Assembly (NCBI GenBank): GCA_910578525.1
Contig: CAJTRF010000001.1
Span: 1 to 64,000 of the forward strand
Direction: 5' to 3'
Length of the DNA stretch: 64,000 nucleotides
DNA from: an uncultured Mycoplasmatales bacterium
Lineage (GTDB): Bacteria; Bacillota_I; Bacilli_A; Mycoplasmatales; Mycoplasmoidaceae
Positions 46,039-57,983 of the stretch are shown here, one piece after another. How positions within the stretch are numbered: the stretch's first letter is position 1; each line of letters starts with the position of its first letter. The position numbers and the translations under genes were made by a program. Below the pieces are notes generated by a model. That model saw nothing but the letters and a program-made list of their open reading frames with translations, searched no databases and was not told where the DNA came from.

Positions 46039-47673
46039 CTATTTGAATAATTTAGCAATGTCTGCTTTTGCTTTTGATGTATTAAGAGCTAAAGTAGTTT
46101 TATCTTTAGCATATAAATTGTAATAAACTTTAAATTTAGGTTCAGTACCACTAACTCTAAATCTAATTCAGCTCTTGTCACTTAACATTCAATCTAAGCA
46201 ATCACCTTTGGTATTTCAAACAACTTTAGTAATTTTGTAATTACCAACTTTCTTTAATTTAGTTGTTTTTAATTGTTCAAGTCTTTTTTGAACAACTGGT
46301 TTTCAATCTAAAATTCCAAAGAAATTATATGAGACTGTTTCTCCATATCAGTAACCGAATTCAGGATAAATGATTTCTTCTAAAATATCAATGAAATCCA
46401 TGCCTTTATCTAAATATTTTGTATAGATCTCTAATGCAGCAGCACTTGCTGTAAACGAATCTTTATCACGATTAAGAGTAGTATTTAATGCACCTATTGC
46501 TTCTTCAAAAGCAACTACAAATTGTTCTTTATTACCAATCTTGGTAATTACATTACCCATTCATTTAAAACCAGTCCCTGTACGATAAACTTTTGCCTTA
46601 AACTTTTTAGCAATATTATCGATCAAATCAGTTGATACATAAGAAGACACTATATAAGGAGTTTTAGTAAACTTCTTATTTGATAAAATGTATCAACTAT
46701 ATAGAATACCCATTTGGTTACCAGTCATAAGAGTTCATTTACCATTATGATTAATCATCACAGCCATTCTATCTGCATCAGGATCAATACCAATACAAAT
46801 TTTAGATTTGTATTTATTAGCATATTTAATTGATAATTTAAATGAATCAGCAAATTCAGGGTTTGAACTTGGTGAATTTGTAAACATCGGATCTGAATAA
46901 CATTGTTCCTTTACAGGAATAACATTAAAACCTAAAGATTTCAAAAATTTAGGTAATAATTTACAGCTAGTACCGTGATGTCCTGTAAAAATAATCGGGA
47001 AGCTCTTTTTTTGTTTAATGATCTTTTGGTCAACAATTGCACATTTAGCTTTTGTTAAATATGAATCAACAACACTTTGACTAATAGAGCAAATATTTTT
47101 AATATTTGGCTTATATTTAATATCTAAAATTTTAGATGGAGCTGGCATTAATTTTTCAATTTGTTTAGCAACATCTGGAAGAATTTGTCCACCATCTGGG
47201 TTGTATGCTTTGAATCCATTGTAATCTTTTGGATTATGACTAGCTGTAATGATAATACCACCGCATGCTTTTAATTCTCTAATAGCATAAGAGATAATCG
47301 GAGTAGGCATTAATTCATTATTTTTAAACATGTATGCTTTAATACCAAAACTTGATAATACTTCAGCACATAACTTTGAATATTCAATTGAACCAATTCT
47401 GTTATCATGTCCAATAACAACTTTTAAATTCTTTTTAAATTTATTCTTGATAAATTTACCATATGCATAAGCTAATTGGGCATAAGTAAATTTATTAAAT
47501 TGTTTAGTACCAGGACCAAGTGTTGCTCTGATTCCGGCTGTACCAAATCTCATAAGTGAGTCATCAAAAAAGATGTCTAATTCTTTTTTAGACATTTTTC
47601 TAATAATGTTTTTATCTTTTGTTGATATTTTTGATGAGTTTAATCAAAGATGAGATAAATTATTTTTTGGCAT
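46039..47673 (-). CDS. manB: Phosphohexomutase/phosphopentomutase-type enzyme (ManB/CpsG)
   Basis: A 544-residue alpha-D-phosphohexomutase: RFGTAGIRATLGPG (about 46-59), catalytic Ser in ITASHNPKDYNGFKAY (about 139-154), metal loop IGIDPDADRMAVM (about 270-282), sugar-specificity GTGFKWMG, and phosphate loop FRVSGTEPKFK near the C-terminus. It is the last gene of deoD-deoC-deoA-cdd-manB, as in M. genitalium/M. pneumoniae. No deoB is seen, so it may interconvert (deoxy)ribose 1- and 5-phosphates for DeoC; that role is inferred from context. It overlaps cdd by 14 bp. About ten Trp are TGA. Confidence 0.9.
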
Positions 47674-48064
47674 TGTCTAACTCCTTCTTAGAAAAACTAA
47701 CTGGTAATAAATCAGAAAATTTATAAGTAGTTTTTTTACCAACAAAAGAATAAACAATAACTGGTGCATTAGGATCAAAAAATTCAGACATTACTTGCAA
47801 GCATACAGCGCATGGAATAACATCATCTTTTTTAGAAGAAGAAATTAGATATAATTTCTTGAATTTTTTAGATCCATGTACTTGGGCATTAAAGATTGCT
47901 GCTCTTTCAGCACAAACAGTTGCTGAATAAGAAGCATTTTCAATGTTATTACCAAAGAATAATCCTTTATCTGTTTCAATAGCAGCAGCTGTTTTGAATT
48001 TAGAATAAGGAGAATAAGAATTCTTTAATTGTTGTTTTAATTGTGAATAAATTTTATCAGTCAT
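47660..48064 (-). CDS. cdd: Cytidine deaminase
   Basis: A 134-residue zinc enzyme of the small tetrameric type. NSYSPYSKFKTAAAIET (15-31) leads to GNNIENASYSATVCAERAAI with Cys ligand and catalytic Glu (about 51-54). The other two zinc Cys are in PCAVCLQVMSEF (about 87-98). It deaminates cytidine and deoxycytidine to uridines, which DeoA can then split. No Trp. It is 1 bp after deoA. Confidence 0.95.
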   Translation of the reverse strand: MTDKIYSQLKQQLKNSYSPYSKFKTAAAIETDKGLFFGNNIENASYSATVCAERAAIFNAQVHGSKKFKKLYLISSSKKDDVIPCAVCLQVMSEFFDPNAPVIVYSFVGKKTTYKFSDLLPVSFSKKELDNAKK

Positions 48065-48065
48065 A

Positions 48066-49364
48066 CTATTTTATTACCTTTACTATAACAGGAAGCTCTT
48101 TAAACTTACTATTAGAGTATAAAATGTTCTTTTTAAATTTTTCAATTAATAATGAATTAATTTTTTTAGAAGAATAAAGAGTCGCAATTGTTTCGCCTTT
48201 ATTAACTTTTTCATTAATTATCTTATTTAAAAAAACTCCTGCTTGGAAATCAATTGGCGCTCCTTTCACTTCTCTTCCAGCACCTAGTAGGAATGATATC
48301 ATTCCTACTTCTCTAGCAGATTTATATTTAACATATCCAGATTTATCAGCTTTAATTTCTAAAGAATATTTAGGTTTAAAAAATTTATTTTTACAAACTT
48401 CATTAGCATTTGCGTGTTGAGAAGATATTCATTTTTTAAATACTTCTAATGCTTTTTTAGAATTGATCACTTCATCAATGTTTTCATAAGCTTCTTTTTT
48501 ATTCTTGCAAATCTTAGTAGCTATTAAGATATCACTTGAAAATTCATAAATTAATTCTTTAACATCTTTTGATTCTGGTTTTCCATTGAGAAATTCGATG
48601 GTAGTTTTCATTTCAATGCAGTTACCAATTGAACGACCTAAAGGTTGATTCATATTAGTGATATGAACAATAGATTTTCTATTGAATTTTTTAAGAATTG
48701 AAATTAAAATTTTACCTAACTTAAATGCTTTATCATAGGTTTCACAAAAACCACCATCACCAACTTTTACATCTATGAAGATGTAATCAGTTCCCATTGC
48801 TACTTTTTTAGAAGCGATTGAAGAAGCAATTAACGGTAATGAATCAACTGTGCTTGTAGCGTTTCTTAATGCATAAATTTTTTTATCAGCTGGTACAATG
48901 TCGTCTGTTTGACTAGCAATAAAAATTCCATTATCTTTAAGAAGTTTTTTACATTGTTGTAATGTTAAATTAGTATTAACTCCAATTGAATTTAATTTAT
49001 CAATTGTACCACCTGTATGCCCTAATCCAGGACCTGACATCTTAGCAACTTTCAACCCGCAAGCAGCTAATATAGGACCAATGATAACAGATACTTTATC
49101 GCCTACTCCACCAGTAGAATGTTTATCAATTTTAATTCCTTTAATCGATGAAAAGTCAACTGTATTACCAGAATGCAACATTGAGTTTGTTAATCAATAT
49201 GTTTGTTCCAATCCAATATTATTAATATTGATAGCCATAATAAAAGCGGCAAATTGATAATCTGGAATTTTATCGTTTACATATTGATTAATAGCAAATT
49301 CAACTTCCTCTTTTGTTAGAGGTTTTTTAGTTCTTTGCTTTTCAATAATGTCAAGGAAATTCAT
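48066..49364 (-). CDS. deoA: Thymidine/pyrimidine-nucleoside phosphorylase
   Basis: A 432-residue enzyme: KKPLTKEEVEFAINQYVNDK at the N-terminus, SMLHSGNTVDFS, KIDKHSTGGVGDKVS (about 80-94), the family signature SGPGLGHTGGTIDKLNSI (about 110-127), DIVPADKKIYALRN and DVKVGDGGFCE. The C-terminal PYNP domain has SAREVGMISFLLGAGRE. It cleaves thymidine/deoxyuridine with phosphate. Trp at two sites are TGA. It begins on the last base of the deoC stop. Confidence 0.95.
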
Positions 49365-50005
49365 TATTTAATTAAATCCACTCCTCTACTTGTTCCGATT
49401 CTGTCTGCTCCTAATTTAACAAAACGAACTAAGTCGTCATAAGTTCTTACTCCGCCGGCTGCTTTTACTTTCTTGTTTTTATTTGTATATTTTCTTAGTA
49501 ATTCAACATCATGTGCATTAGCGCCTGCTGTAGAAAAGCCTGTCGAAGTTTTTATAAAATCAGCTTTTGATTTATTAATGCATTTGCATGCATCAATTTT
49601 TTGTTCATCTGTTAATAAACAAGTTTCAATGATAACTTTAAGAGTTAATTTATCACAAGCTTGTTTTATTTTGTTAATTTCATTAACAACATATTTAAAG
49701 TTTTTAGCCTTTAATTGAGAGATATTTAATACCATATCAATTTCTTTAGCACCTTTTTTAATAGCATCTTTTGTTTCGAACACTTTTGCTTCTGTGGTCA
49801 TTTGTCCTAAAGGAAAACCAATAACTGTACAAATCTTAACATCTTTTGAGTTTTTTAAAACTTTTTTACATGTTGGAATCATGCAAGGATTAACACAAAC
49901 TGAAAAGAATTTATATTTAAGTGCTTCTTTACAAAGATTTTCAATTTGTTTTGTTGAAGCATCTGGTTTTAATAATGTGTGATCAATGTATCTATTGTAT
50001 TTCAT
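49364..50005 (-). CDS. deoC: Deoxyribose-phosphate aldolase
   Basis: A 213-residue TIM-barrel class I aldolase that splits deoxyribose 5-phosphate to glyceraldehyde 3-phosphate and acetaldehyde. It has YIDHTLLKPDAS (6-17), VCVNPCMIP, CTVIGFPLGQMTTEAKVFE (59-77), EIDMVLNISQL and Schiff-base Lys152 in DFIKTSTGFSTAGAN, with the second Lys in VKAAGGVRTYDD. No Trp. It follows deoD by 7 bp and feeds nucleoside sugar into glycolysis. Confidence 0.97.
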   Translation of the reverse strand: MKYNRYIDHTLLKPDASTKQIENLCKEALKYKFFSVCVNPCMIPTCKKVLKNSKDVKICTVIGFPLGQMTTEAKVFETKDAIKKGAKEIDMVLNISQLKAKNFKYVVNEINKIKQACDKLTLKVIIETCLLTDEQKIDACKCINKSKADFIKTSTGFSTAGANAHDVELLRKYTNKNKKVKAAGGVRTYDDLVRFVKLGADRIGTSRGVDLIK

Positions 50006-50012
50006 ATTAATA

Positions 50013-50732
50013 TTATTTTAATTTAATAGCAGTATTAAGTGCTAGCTTAATCATAGTTTTAGTTGATTCTTGTCTTTCTTTAGAACTCATTTGTTTTTTA
50101 GAAAAGAAAGAATCACTACAAGTCAAAATAGTTAAAGCATTTTTCTTTAAATATTGAGCATTTGCATACAATGCATACGCTTCCATTTCAACAGCAATTG
50201 AATTGTGATTACGTTTCATTGCTTCTTTCACTGAATATGCATTATAAAACGCATCTTCTGAGGCTATTTGACCAACGTGGTACTTTAATTTCATTTCATT
50301 AGCTGTTTTAACAGCTGTATTTAATAATTTCTTTGAAGGTAGTAATTTTTTAGGAGCATTTTTAATACCAATGTCTTTAGCATATGTTGAATAACTATAA
50401 GCTGCATTAGAAATTATTACATCTCCTACTTCAATTCCTTTATATCCACCAGCCGTTCCAATTCTGATGATGTAATCTACATCATAGAATTTAAACAATT
50501 CGTAGGAGTAAATACCAATTGATGGTATACCCATACCATGAGCCATAATGGTAATTTTTTTACCTTTATAAGTTCCAGTATAAGCATACATCCCTCTAAC
50601 TTGGTTTACTAATTTAGGGTTTTTAAGAAATGTTTCAGCTGCCATTTTAGCCCTTAAAGGATCACCAGGCATTAAAACAATTTTAGCAATATCATTCTTT
50701 TTTGCTTCATTATGAGGAGTAGGAATACACAT
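50013..50732 (-). CDS. deoD: Purine-nucleoside phosphorylase, DeoD type
   Basis: A 239-residue hexameric-type PNP. It has MCIPTPHNEAKKNDIAKIVLMPGDPLRAK, the family start, followed by GTYKGKKITIMAHGMGIPSIGIY, IRIGTAGGYKGIEVGDVII, and AVEMEAYALYANA with LTCSDSFF (catalytic Asp, about 203). Start at ATG 50732: the GDP-loop spacing fits and an upstream in-frame extension would cross the promoter region. It is the first gene of the deo operon. No Trp codons. Confidence 0.96.
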   Translation of the reverse strand: MCIPTPHNEAKKNDIAKIVLMPGDPLRAKMAAETFLKNPKLVNQVRGMYAYTGTYKGKKITIMAHGMGIPSIGIYSYELFKFYDVDYIIRIGTAGGYKGIEVGDVIISNAAYSYSTYAKDIGIKNAPKKLLPSKKLLNTAVKTANEMKLKYHVGQIASEDAFYNAYSVKEAMKRNHNSIAVEMEAYALYANAQYLKKNALTILTCSDSFFSKKQMSSKERQESTKTMIKLALNTAIKLK

Positions 50733-50740
50733 ATTATTTA

Positions 50741-50767
50741 TTTTTATATTAATATAAAAATTATACT
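50741..50767. promoter_or_regulatory. Overlapping divergent deoD / mnmA promoters with a perfect palindrome
   Basis: TATACT on the plus strand (50762-50767) is 6 nt before the mnmA ATG. TATAAT on the minus strand (50760-50765) shares four bases with it and is 27 nt before the deoD ATG. The deoD leader is filled by the perfect 20-bp palindrome TTTTTATATTAATATAAAAA (50741-50760). Confidence 0.55.
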
Positions 50768-50770
50768 TAA

Positions 50771-51875
<1,105 letters not shown>

Positions 51876-51883
<8 letters not shown>

Positions 51884-53171
51884 TTCCAACTCTCTTATAG
51901 ATTTCGTTTATGTGTTTTTGATAATATTCTAAAGTGAAACAACCATTAATGTCTTTCTTGGTTAGTTTCTTTGAAACTACTGGATGAACTAGTAATAAAT
52001 CTTTAAATTGTTTATTATTGAAGTAAGCATCCATGGCAATTGGTTGAACAGTGTCGTATGCTTGTTCTCTTGAAAATCCTTTTTTAATTAAAGCATTCAT
52101 TACTCTTTGAGCAAAAATAACACCATTTGTTTTGTAAATATTTGCAATCATATTTTCTTTGAAAATAGTCAAGTTATTTACAATGTTTGTAAATCTCTTT
52201 AACATGTAATCCAATAAAATTGTTGCATCAGGAAAAATAATTCTTTCAGCACTTGAATGAGAGATGTCTCTTTCATGTCATAAAGGAATATCTTCATAAC
52301 TTGTTAACATATAACCTCTTAATACACGAGCACAACCACACATATTTTCTGAAGAGATCGGATTACGTTTATGAGGCATTGCAGATGAACCTTTTTGTCC
52401 TGAAGCAAAATATTCTTCTAATTCATGAACTTCAGTTCTTTGTAAATGTCTAATTTCAGTTGCGATTTTCTCAATTGTACTTCCAATTAATGCAAGAGTT
52501 CCCATATAAGCTGCATATCTGTCTCTTTGAATTACTTGTGTAGAAATATTAGCAGAGCTAACATGTAAATTTTTACAAACATAATCTTGAACAAATGGTG
52601 AGTTATTTGCAAAATTACCTACTGCACCCGATAATTTACCTACTTCTACATCTTTAGAAGTCATCTTGAAACGTTTTAAATTTCGTTTCATTTCTTCATA
52701 TCATAAAGCGTATTTTAATCCGAAAGTTGTAATATCAGCATGAATACCGTGTGTACGGCCAATGCAAGGATAAGTCTTATACTTAAGTGCTTTAGCTTTA
52801 AGTACTTCCATAAATTCTTTGATATCTTTTAATAAAATCTTGTTTGCTTGTCTTAATAAATATCCATTAGCTGTATCAACAACATCAGTAGATGTTAATC
52901 CATAGTGAACTCATTGTTTTTCAGCACCTAGTGATTCACTAACATTTCTTGTAAAAGCAATAACATCGTGGTGAGTTACTTTTTCAATTTCTTCAATTCT
53001 TTTAATGTTAAATTTAGCATTCTTTTTAATTGCAGCAACATCTTTTGTCGGAATTACTCCAAGTTTACTTCAAGCTTCACAAGCAAGAATTTCAATTTTT
53101 AAATAAGTTTTGAACTTGTTTTTAACTGTTCAAATATTTTCCATTTTTGGATTTGAGTAACGTTTTATCAT
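51876..53171 (-). CDS. purB: Adenylosuccinate lyase
   Basis: A 431-residue enzyme of the fumarase/aspartase superfamily: [53 protein letters not shown], catalytic-His region [16 protein letters not shown] (about 140-155) and the signature [15 protein letters not shown] (about 263-277). It makes AMP from adenylosuccinate; the other half of the AMP branch (purA) is not in the window. Trp are mixed TGA/TGG. TATAAT is 9 nt before ATG. Confidence 0.95.
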
Positions 53172-53180
53172 AACATATAA

Positions 53181-53201
53181 ATTATATAAATAATTTATAA
53201 T
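53181..53201. promoter_or_regulatory. Divergent purB / glycosylase promoters
   Basis: Minus-strand TATAAT at 53181-53186 is 9 nt from the purB ATG. Plus-strand TATAAT at 53196-53201 is 8 nt from the glycosylase ATG. The spacer is only 38 bp, so both genes would be leaderless and the promoters mutually exclusive. Confidence 0.55.
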
Positions 53202-53209
53202 TAACAAAA

Positions 53210-53839
53210 ATGAAAAAGACATATTTTAAATACGTTAAAATCGATCCTTCTCAATTGAAAAAATTAATAGCTATTGAATCTAAAATAGCAAATTTTGTTG
53301 ATACAGAAAAACCTTTTTATTTTAGAATAATGCCTGATCATTTTTCATGTATTGTACACACAATCATTTCACAACAAATTTCCAATGCAGCAGTTGATAG
53401 TATTTGAAATAAAGTTATTGCAAAATTTAAAAAACTTACTCCGAAAATAATTACTAATGCATCTTTGGAAACATTAAGAGATGTTGGCTTGTCTGAATCA
53501 AAAATTAGAGGATTAAAGCAAATCTCTTATGACATAGTTGACAAAAAACTTAATCTTAAAAAATTAGAAAAGTTAAGTGACAAAGAAATATATGAAAAAT
53601 TAGGAAAATATCATTCAATTGGTAAATGATCAATTGATATGATTTTAATTTTTAGTTATTATCGAAACAACATTATTTCATTCCAAGACTTTGGAATAAA
53701 AAACGGAATAAAGATTTTGTTTAGCATTAAAGATATTACTCCAGAAATTTGCCAAAATATTTATGATAAATTTTGTGATAATTTAACATTGCTTTCATTA
53801 GTTTTGTGAAAAATTTCTAATGAAAGCAATTCAAATTAA
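53210..53839 (+). CDS. HhH-GPD DNA glycosylase (3-methyladenine glycosylase II-like)
   Basis: A 209-residue base-excision repair enzyme. It has HTIISQQISNAAVDSIWNK (about 50-68), the AlkA-like start of the HhH-GPD domain. The helix-hairpin-helix is LGKYHSIGKWSIDMILIF (about 130-147), and IISFQDFGIKNGI (about 157-169) holds the likely catalytic Asp. The N-terminal AlkA beta domain is reduced. There is no FeS cluster Cys set, so it is not Nth. It probably excises alkylated purines. Three Trp are TGA. Confidence 0.82.
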
Positions 53840-53841
53840 AT

Positions 53842-53862
53842 TTTTACTTAAAAGTAGTAAAA
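53842..53862. terminator. Weak bidirectional hairpin between glycosylase and ftsZ
   Basis: Stem TTTTACT / AGTAAAA around 7 nt, lying between the two convergent genes. The T-tracts on either side are short, so this is a tentative terminator. Confidence 0.35.
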
Positions 53863-53877
53863 TTGAGCGACAGTCAA

Positions 53878-55329
53878 TTAATTGTTTTTAGATTTGTTGT
53901 CTGTATTTAAAGCAATTGTTGTTGTTTTTAACACATCAGTCATTGCTTGTGTAATTAAATTTACACATTCGTCAGAACTTAAAGTTTCTTGCTTTTGATC
54001 ATTGTCTGTTTTGTTTTCTTCAAAGAAAGATTCTTTGTTAATATAAGTTTTATGATAATTGTTAGTTTTAAAACTTTCAAATTCTTTTGGATCAATTATT
54101 GGCTCATGATCATTTTTTTCTAAATTTATTGAAGAATCAACATTTTCTTCATCTGAAAAAATTCTTTGTTGTGTTTGTTCTTTGTAAGAATCAAACTTAA
54201 AATCTTCATCTTCTTCAATATTGTCTTTTTTGCTACTTGTATCTTCTTTAGCTGAAACTAAAGATGAAATTTTAATATTTCTATTCTTTGTGTAATCAAC
54301 ACCACAAACTAATGAAAGTTCGCTATTTTTAGTAATAGACTTAAATGTTTTAGTTACATCATTAATGATTGTAGGAGGAGTTGAATCATTAATTTTTAAG
54401 TTAACAATAATCTTATCAGCATTGTCAATATTGATGTCAGTGTATGATGTACGTAAAGAAGTACATATAGCATTTTTAATGTTAGTTTCTGAATATTCCT
54501 TATCTAATAAAATTGAAGTAAAACTAAAAGTTTTTGACTGCTTAAAAAATGATTTTAGATCAGCATAATCTATATTCATTTCAGTTGCAATATTAATCAT
54601 GTCACAAATTTCACTTATAGTATTTGTAACTTGTTCATTAGCTTTTTCAAAAGCTTTCATAAATGAAATATCATCACCACTGTTTTTAATGATTAAGTCA
54701 TTGCTAATAGTTGTTATTGAATCAACATTGTTTTTTAATTCTTTTAAATGTAATAGAGCGTTTTGGTAAACAGCATTACCTTCAGAATTAATAGAAGGTA
54801 AATTTACAACAGCTACTGTTAAGATTCCCATTTCTTTTGCGATTCTTGCAATTTCAGGAGTTGCACCACTTCCAGTTCCCTTACCAAGACCAGCAACCAA
54901 GAACAAAATATCTGTACCTTTTAAAGTGTTTTTAATATTTTCCTTGTCTTCTTCGACAGCCATCTTTCCTGTATAAGGATCACCACCTGAACCACTTCCT
55001 CTTAAAATCTTTTTACCTAAAAGGTAAACATTTGATAAATTACTAATCTTACGTAAAGCGGTAACATCTGTATTAAATGCAAAAATATCTACATTATCAG
55101 CTCATGGACGTGCATTTCTCATGTGTTTAATAACATTACAACCAGCTCCGCCAACACCAAAGATTTTGATATCGAAGTTGCCAACATTTTCTTCAACGTC
55201 ATCTAAGTTGTTTAAAAATTTGCCTTTTAATGGGTTAGTATTAAAATTTGCTTGAAATGTTGTTTCAGGCTTTTGTTCTTGTTTGTTGTTGTCATCAACT
55301 TTATTAATTATTTGATTTAATATGTCCAT
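53878..55329 (-). CDS. ftsZ: Cell division GTPase FtsZ
   Basis: A 483-residue tubulin homologue. An N-terminal extension of about 50 residues precedes FDIKIFGVGGAGCNVIKHM (GTP-binding). The tubulin signature is GLGKGTGSGATPEIA (147-161), followed by VVNLPSINSEGNAVYQNA. The C-terminal about 120 residues are an acidic, disordered linker and do not end in the usual DIPxFLRK peptide but in LITQAMTDVLKTTTIALNT, so partner binding may differ. Trp in the first third is TGA. Shine-Dalgarno TAGGAGGA overlaps the end of the ftsA-like gene. Last gene of the mraZ operon. Confidence 0.93.
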
Positions 55330-55331
55330 GA

Positions 55332-56597
55332 TTATCCTCCTAATTTAGCTGATCATTTTGTAGTTATTAAACCAATGTTTAATAACACATCTCTTTTCAC
55401 ACTTCTATTTGCATATTCTTGTGAAACATATGGATCAATGCTATATTTAATATGTTTTTTAGATTTTTGAACATTGTATGTGTATTCGATTGAACCTACT
55501 AACACATCAATGTTGTTATCATCAATTCCAATGATATTAGTTTTAAAGAATTCATAATTAATATTGGTTGAAATGTCTAAAAAACTATAAGCCATACTAT
55601 TTGCATTTATATATATGTGGTCATAAGACAGTTGATTCTTTCTACACAAAATATCATTGATCTTGTTTTGAACAACGTTCATAAATTTTTGATTAATAAT
55701 CTTAACATATTTTGTTAATTCGCCAGCAGAAGCACACATTAAATTTAAGAATTTTGGTTTATGTACATTGATTAAAGAAGTTGATGAATCAACTAAATTA
55801 ATTGTTTGTAATGAATCAATGATTGGAATTAAATTAACGTTTTCTGGAATGTTAAATTTGTGTTTTAATTCATCAACCATTCAGTTACTTCCTCAATTTA
55901 ATGATTCAGAATGAATTAAAATATTATGAGTGTCATAAAAATTGATAGTTGAGCTGTCACTTTTAACATCAATCACAACATTTTTCTTTCCTGAATTAGT
56001 TCTAGCTAATAAACCACCAAATGATAATTGATTGTTAATAAAACCAATTATTGAAACTTTACATTCGTGAACTAAATCTCTAAATGATTTAACAAAATCA
56101 GCATTTGCTACATATGCATAATATTCAAAATTAATATTTTTTCCAGTTATACCATATGGGAATTCACTATGATTCATTCCATCTAGCGTTCATAAATATG
56201 GATGTAAATCAATGATAGTTTTATCATTGTTACCATTCAAGAAGTTAACTTTTGATGTGTAAGACATGTAATCAGCTAAATCTAATTCGTGATTAACCTT
56301 AACTTCATGATCAGTAGAAATGTTTTTAACAATTTCTACTGGCATATAACTGATATTTACAATGTAACGTTTAACAACGATACCAATAAACTCATCAGCT
56401 TTAGTTAACATATTTAATAATGTTTTAGATAATTCTTCTTTGTTAATAAACTGATTATTTGCATTTAAGTAGTTTAAACTAACGCAATTGTTGTATAAAC
56501 AATTAACTTTGCCAGATTCTGCACGTTCAACTACAAGAACTTTAATTCTTGATTTGTTGAACGAAATTACTCCATATACATTTTTTAAGTTATACAT
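55332..56597 (-). CDS. FtsA-like actin-fold division protein (divergent)
   Basis: A 421-residue protein between rsmH and ftsZ, where ftsA lies in walled bacteria and where M. genitalium has an uncharacterised gene (MG223). YGVISFNKSRIKVLVVERAESGK at the N-terminus resembles the FtsA/actin phosphate-1 strand pair, and KKNVVIDVKSDSSTINFYD (about 200) resembles the phosphate-2 region. The classical DxGxxT residues are not conserved and no amphipathic MTS tail is evident. I start at ATG 56597, which has a strong AGGAGGT Shine-Dalgarno; an upstream ATG (56618) lacks one. Six Trp are TGA. The FtsA assignment rests on position plus weak pattern. Confidence 0.55.
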
Positions 56598-57532
56598 TAG
56601 TTGTACCTCCTCAAACATCTTAGCTTTGCACTACGTGCACGATTATTAAATTTAACTTCTTCTTGTGAAGCAACAACTGGTTTCTTAGTTAAAAGTTCAA
56701 AATCAGTTGCTGTATTCATAATTGGAACTTCTTTTGGAATATGCGTTATAGTTATGTTGTTAAAAAATTGTTTCACAATTCTATCTTCCAAAGAATGGAA
56801 AGTAATAATTACCATTCTGCCATCCTTATTTAATAAATTAGTTCCATCACTTAATAATTTTTTTAAATTATCTAACTCATGATTTACTTCAATTCTAATT
56901 GCTTGGAAGTAAACACGAGCTGGATGTTTAGATTTGAACAACTCTTTCTTATTAACATTATTTTTAATAATGTTAACTAATTCATCAGTTGTTTCAATAG
57001 CATGATTTTTACGAGTAAAAATGATTGCATTAACAATTCTTCTTGGATTTGATACTTCACCATATTGTTTGAAAATTCTTGTTAATTCTTTAGCATCATA
57101 TTCATTAATTACTTTGTAAGCATCTAATAGATCATCCTGATTCATTCTCATGTCAAGTCTTGCATTTTGATGATAACTAAATCCACGTTTTGCATCATCA
57201 AACATAGGAGAACTAACACCAAGATCAGCGATAATACCATCAACTTTTGAAATATTTAACTTATTCAAAATCATTTTAATATTTTTGAAATTATCATTGA
57301 CCAAAATAACATTAATGTTGTTTTGATATTTTTTTAGCAAGTAGTCATATGCTTGTTTGTCTGTATCTAAACAAATAATCTTGCCTTCATCATTTAAGCA
57401 AGATAAAATTTTATTTGTATGTCCGCCTCTTCCGCAAGTGCAATCTATATAGATGCCATTAGGCTTTATCGACAAATACTCTATTGATTCATTAAGTAAA
57501 ACCGGATTATGTAAACTATTCATTGTCTTCAT
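56597..57532 (-). CDS. rsmH: 16S rRNA (cytosine1402-N4)-methyltransferase
   Basis: A 311-residue SAM enzyme (MraW): HNPVLLNESIEYLSIKPNGIYIDCTCGRGGHTNKIL at the N-terminus, GIIADLGVSSPMFDDAKRGFSYHQNARLDMRMNQ, ARVYFQAIRIEVNHELDNL, ITFHSLEDRIVKQFF and the ending FNNRARSAKLRCLRR. No Trp. ATG 57532 and 57523 are both possible starts and both overlap the mraZ end. Its last codons (Arg-Arg, AGGAGG) double as the Shine-Dalgarno for the next gene, and its TAA overlaps that gene's ATG. Confidence 0.96.
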   Translation of the reverse strand: MKTMNSLHNPVLLNESIEYLSIKPNGIYIDCTCGRGGHTNKILSCLNDEGKIICLDTDKQAYDYLLKKYQNNINVILVNDNFKNIKMILNKLNISKVDGIIADLGVSSPMFDDAKRGFSYHQNARLDMRMNQDDLLDAYKVINEYDAKELTRIFKQYGEVSNPRRIVNAIIFTRKNHAIETTDELVNIIKNNVNKKELFKSKHPARVYFQAIRIEVNHELDNLKKLLSDGTNLLNKDGRMVIITFHSLEDRIVKQFFNNITITHIPKEVPIMNTATDFELLTKKPVVASQEEVKFNNRARSAKLRCLRRYN

Positions 57533-57950
57533 TTAATTTATCAGCTACCGTTTCAAACACTTTATCTGTTTGAGCTTTATATTTGTTGTAAGTACTTGTA
57601 TCTCAAATTTCAATTTTGTTACCAACACCAATGATTGTTACATTTTTTGAAATTTTAGCTTCAGCTAATAAGTTTGCTGGAACCAAAATCCTTTTAGCAT
57701 TATCTAATTTAATATCAGCAGCATTTGCTAATAATTGTCTTGTTACAATTCTTGTATCTTTTTTATTTTGAGCTAATGCACTTAATTTTGATGCATAGTC
57801 ATTGAAAGAGTTTATATCTCTTACTTCTAAGCAGCAGTCAAAGCCTTTAGACACTACAATATCACTACCTAAAGCTTGTGCAAATTTTGCAGGCATTGAT
57901 AGTCTGTTTTTAGAATCTAAGTTGTGATTGTATGTTCCTAGGAAAATCAT
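57516..57950 (-). CDS. mraZ: Transcriptional regulator MraZ
   Basis: A 144-residue double AbrB-like protein: MIFLGTYNHNLDSKNRLSMPAKF (1-23) is the first DxKxR repeat (Asp11-Arg15), and ADIKLDNAKRILVPANLLAEA (about 76-96) is the second. It regulates the dcw cluster by binding GTG-containing direct repeats upstream of itself. I start at 57950; a longer frame from 57992 would begin inside the TATAAT box. One Trp is TGA. First gene of mraZ-rsmH-ftsA-like-ftsZ. Confidence 0.95.
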
Positions 57951-57952
57951 AT

Positions 57953-57982
57953 TTACCACTTTGTCCCACTTCTTAACACTTT
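57953..57982 (-). promoter_or_regulatory. MraZ operator: three tandem 10-bp repeats
   Basis: On the minus strand, AAAGTGTTAA, GAAGTGGGAC and AAAGTGGTAA lie end to end with exactly 10-bp (one helical turn) spacing, ending 2 bp before the mraZ ATG. Mollicute MraZ proteins are known to bind AAAGTG-type repeats. The array covers the expected transcription start, so binding should block or modulate initiation. Confidence 0.85.
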
Positions 57983-57983
57983 T

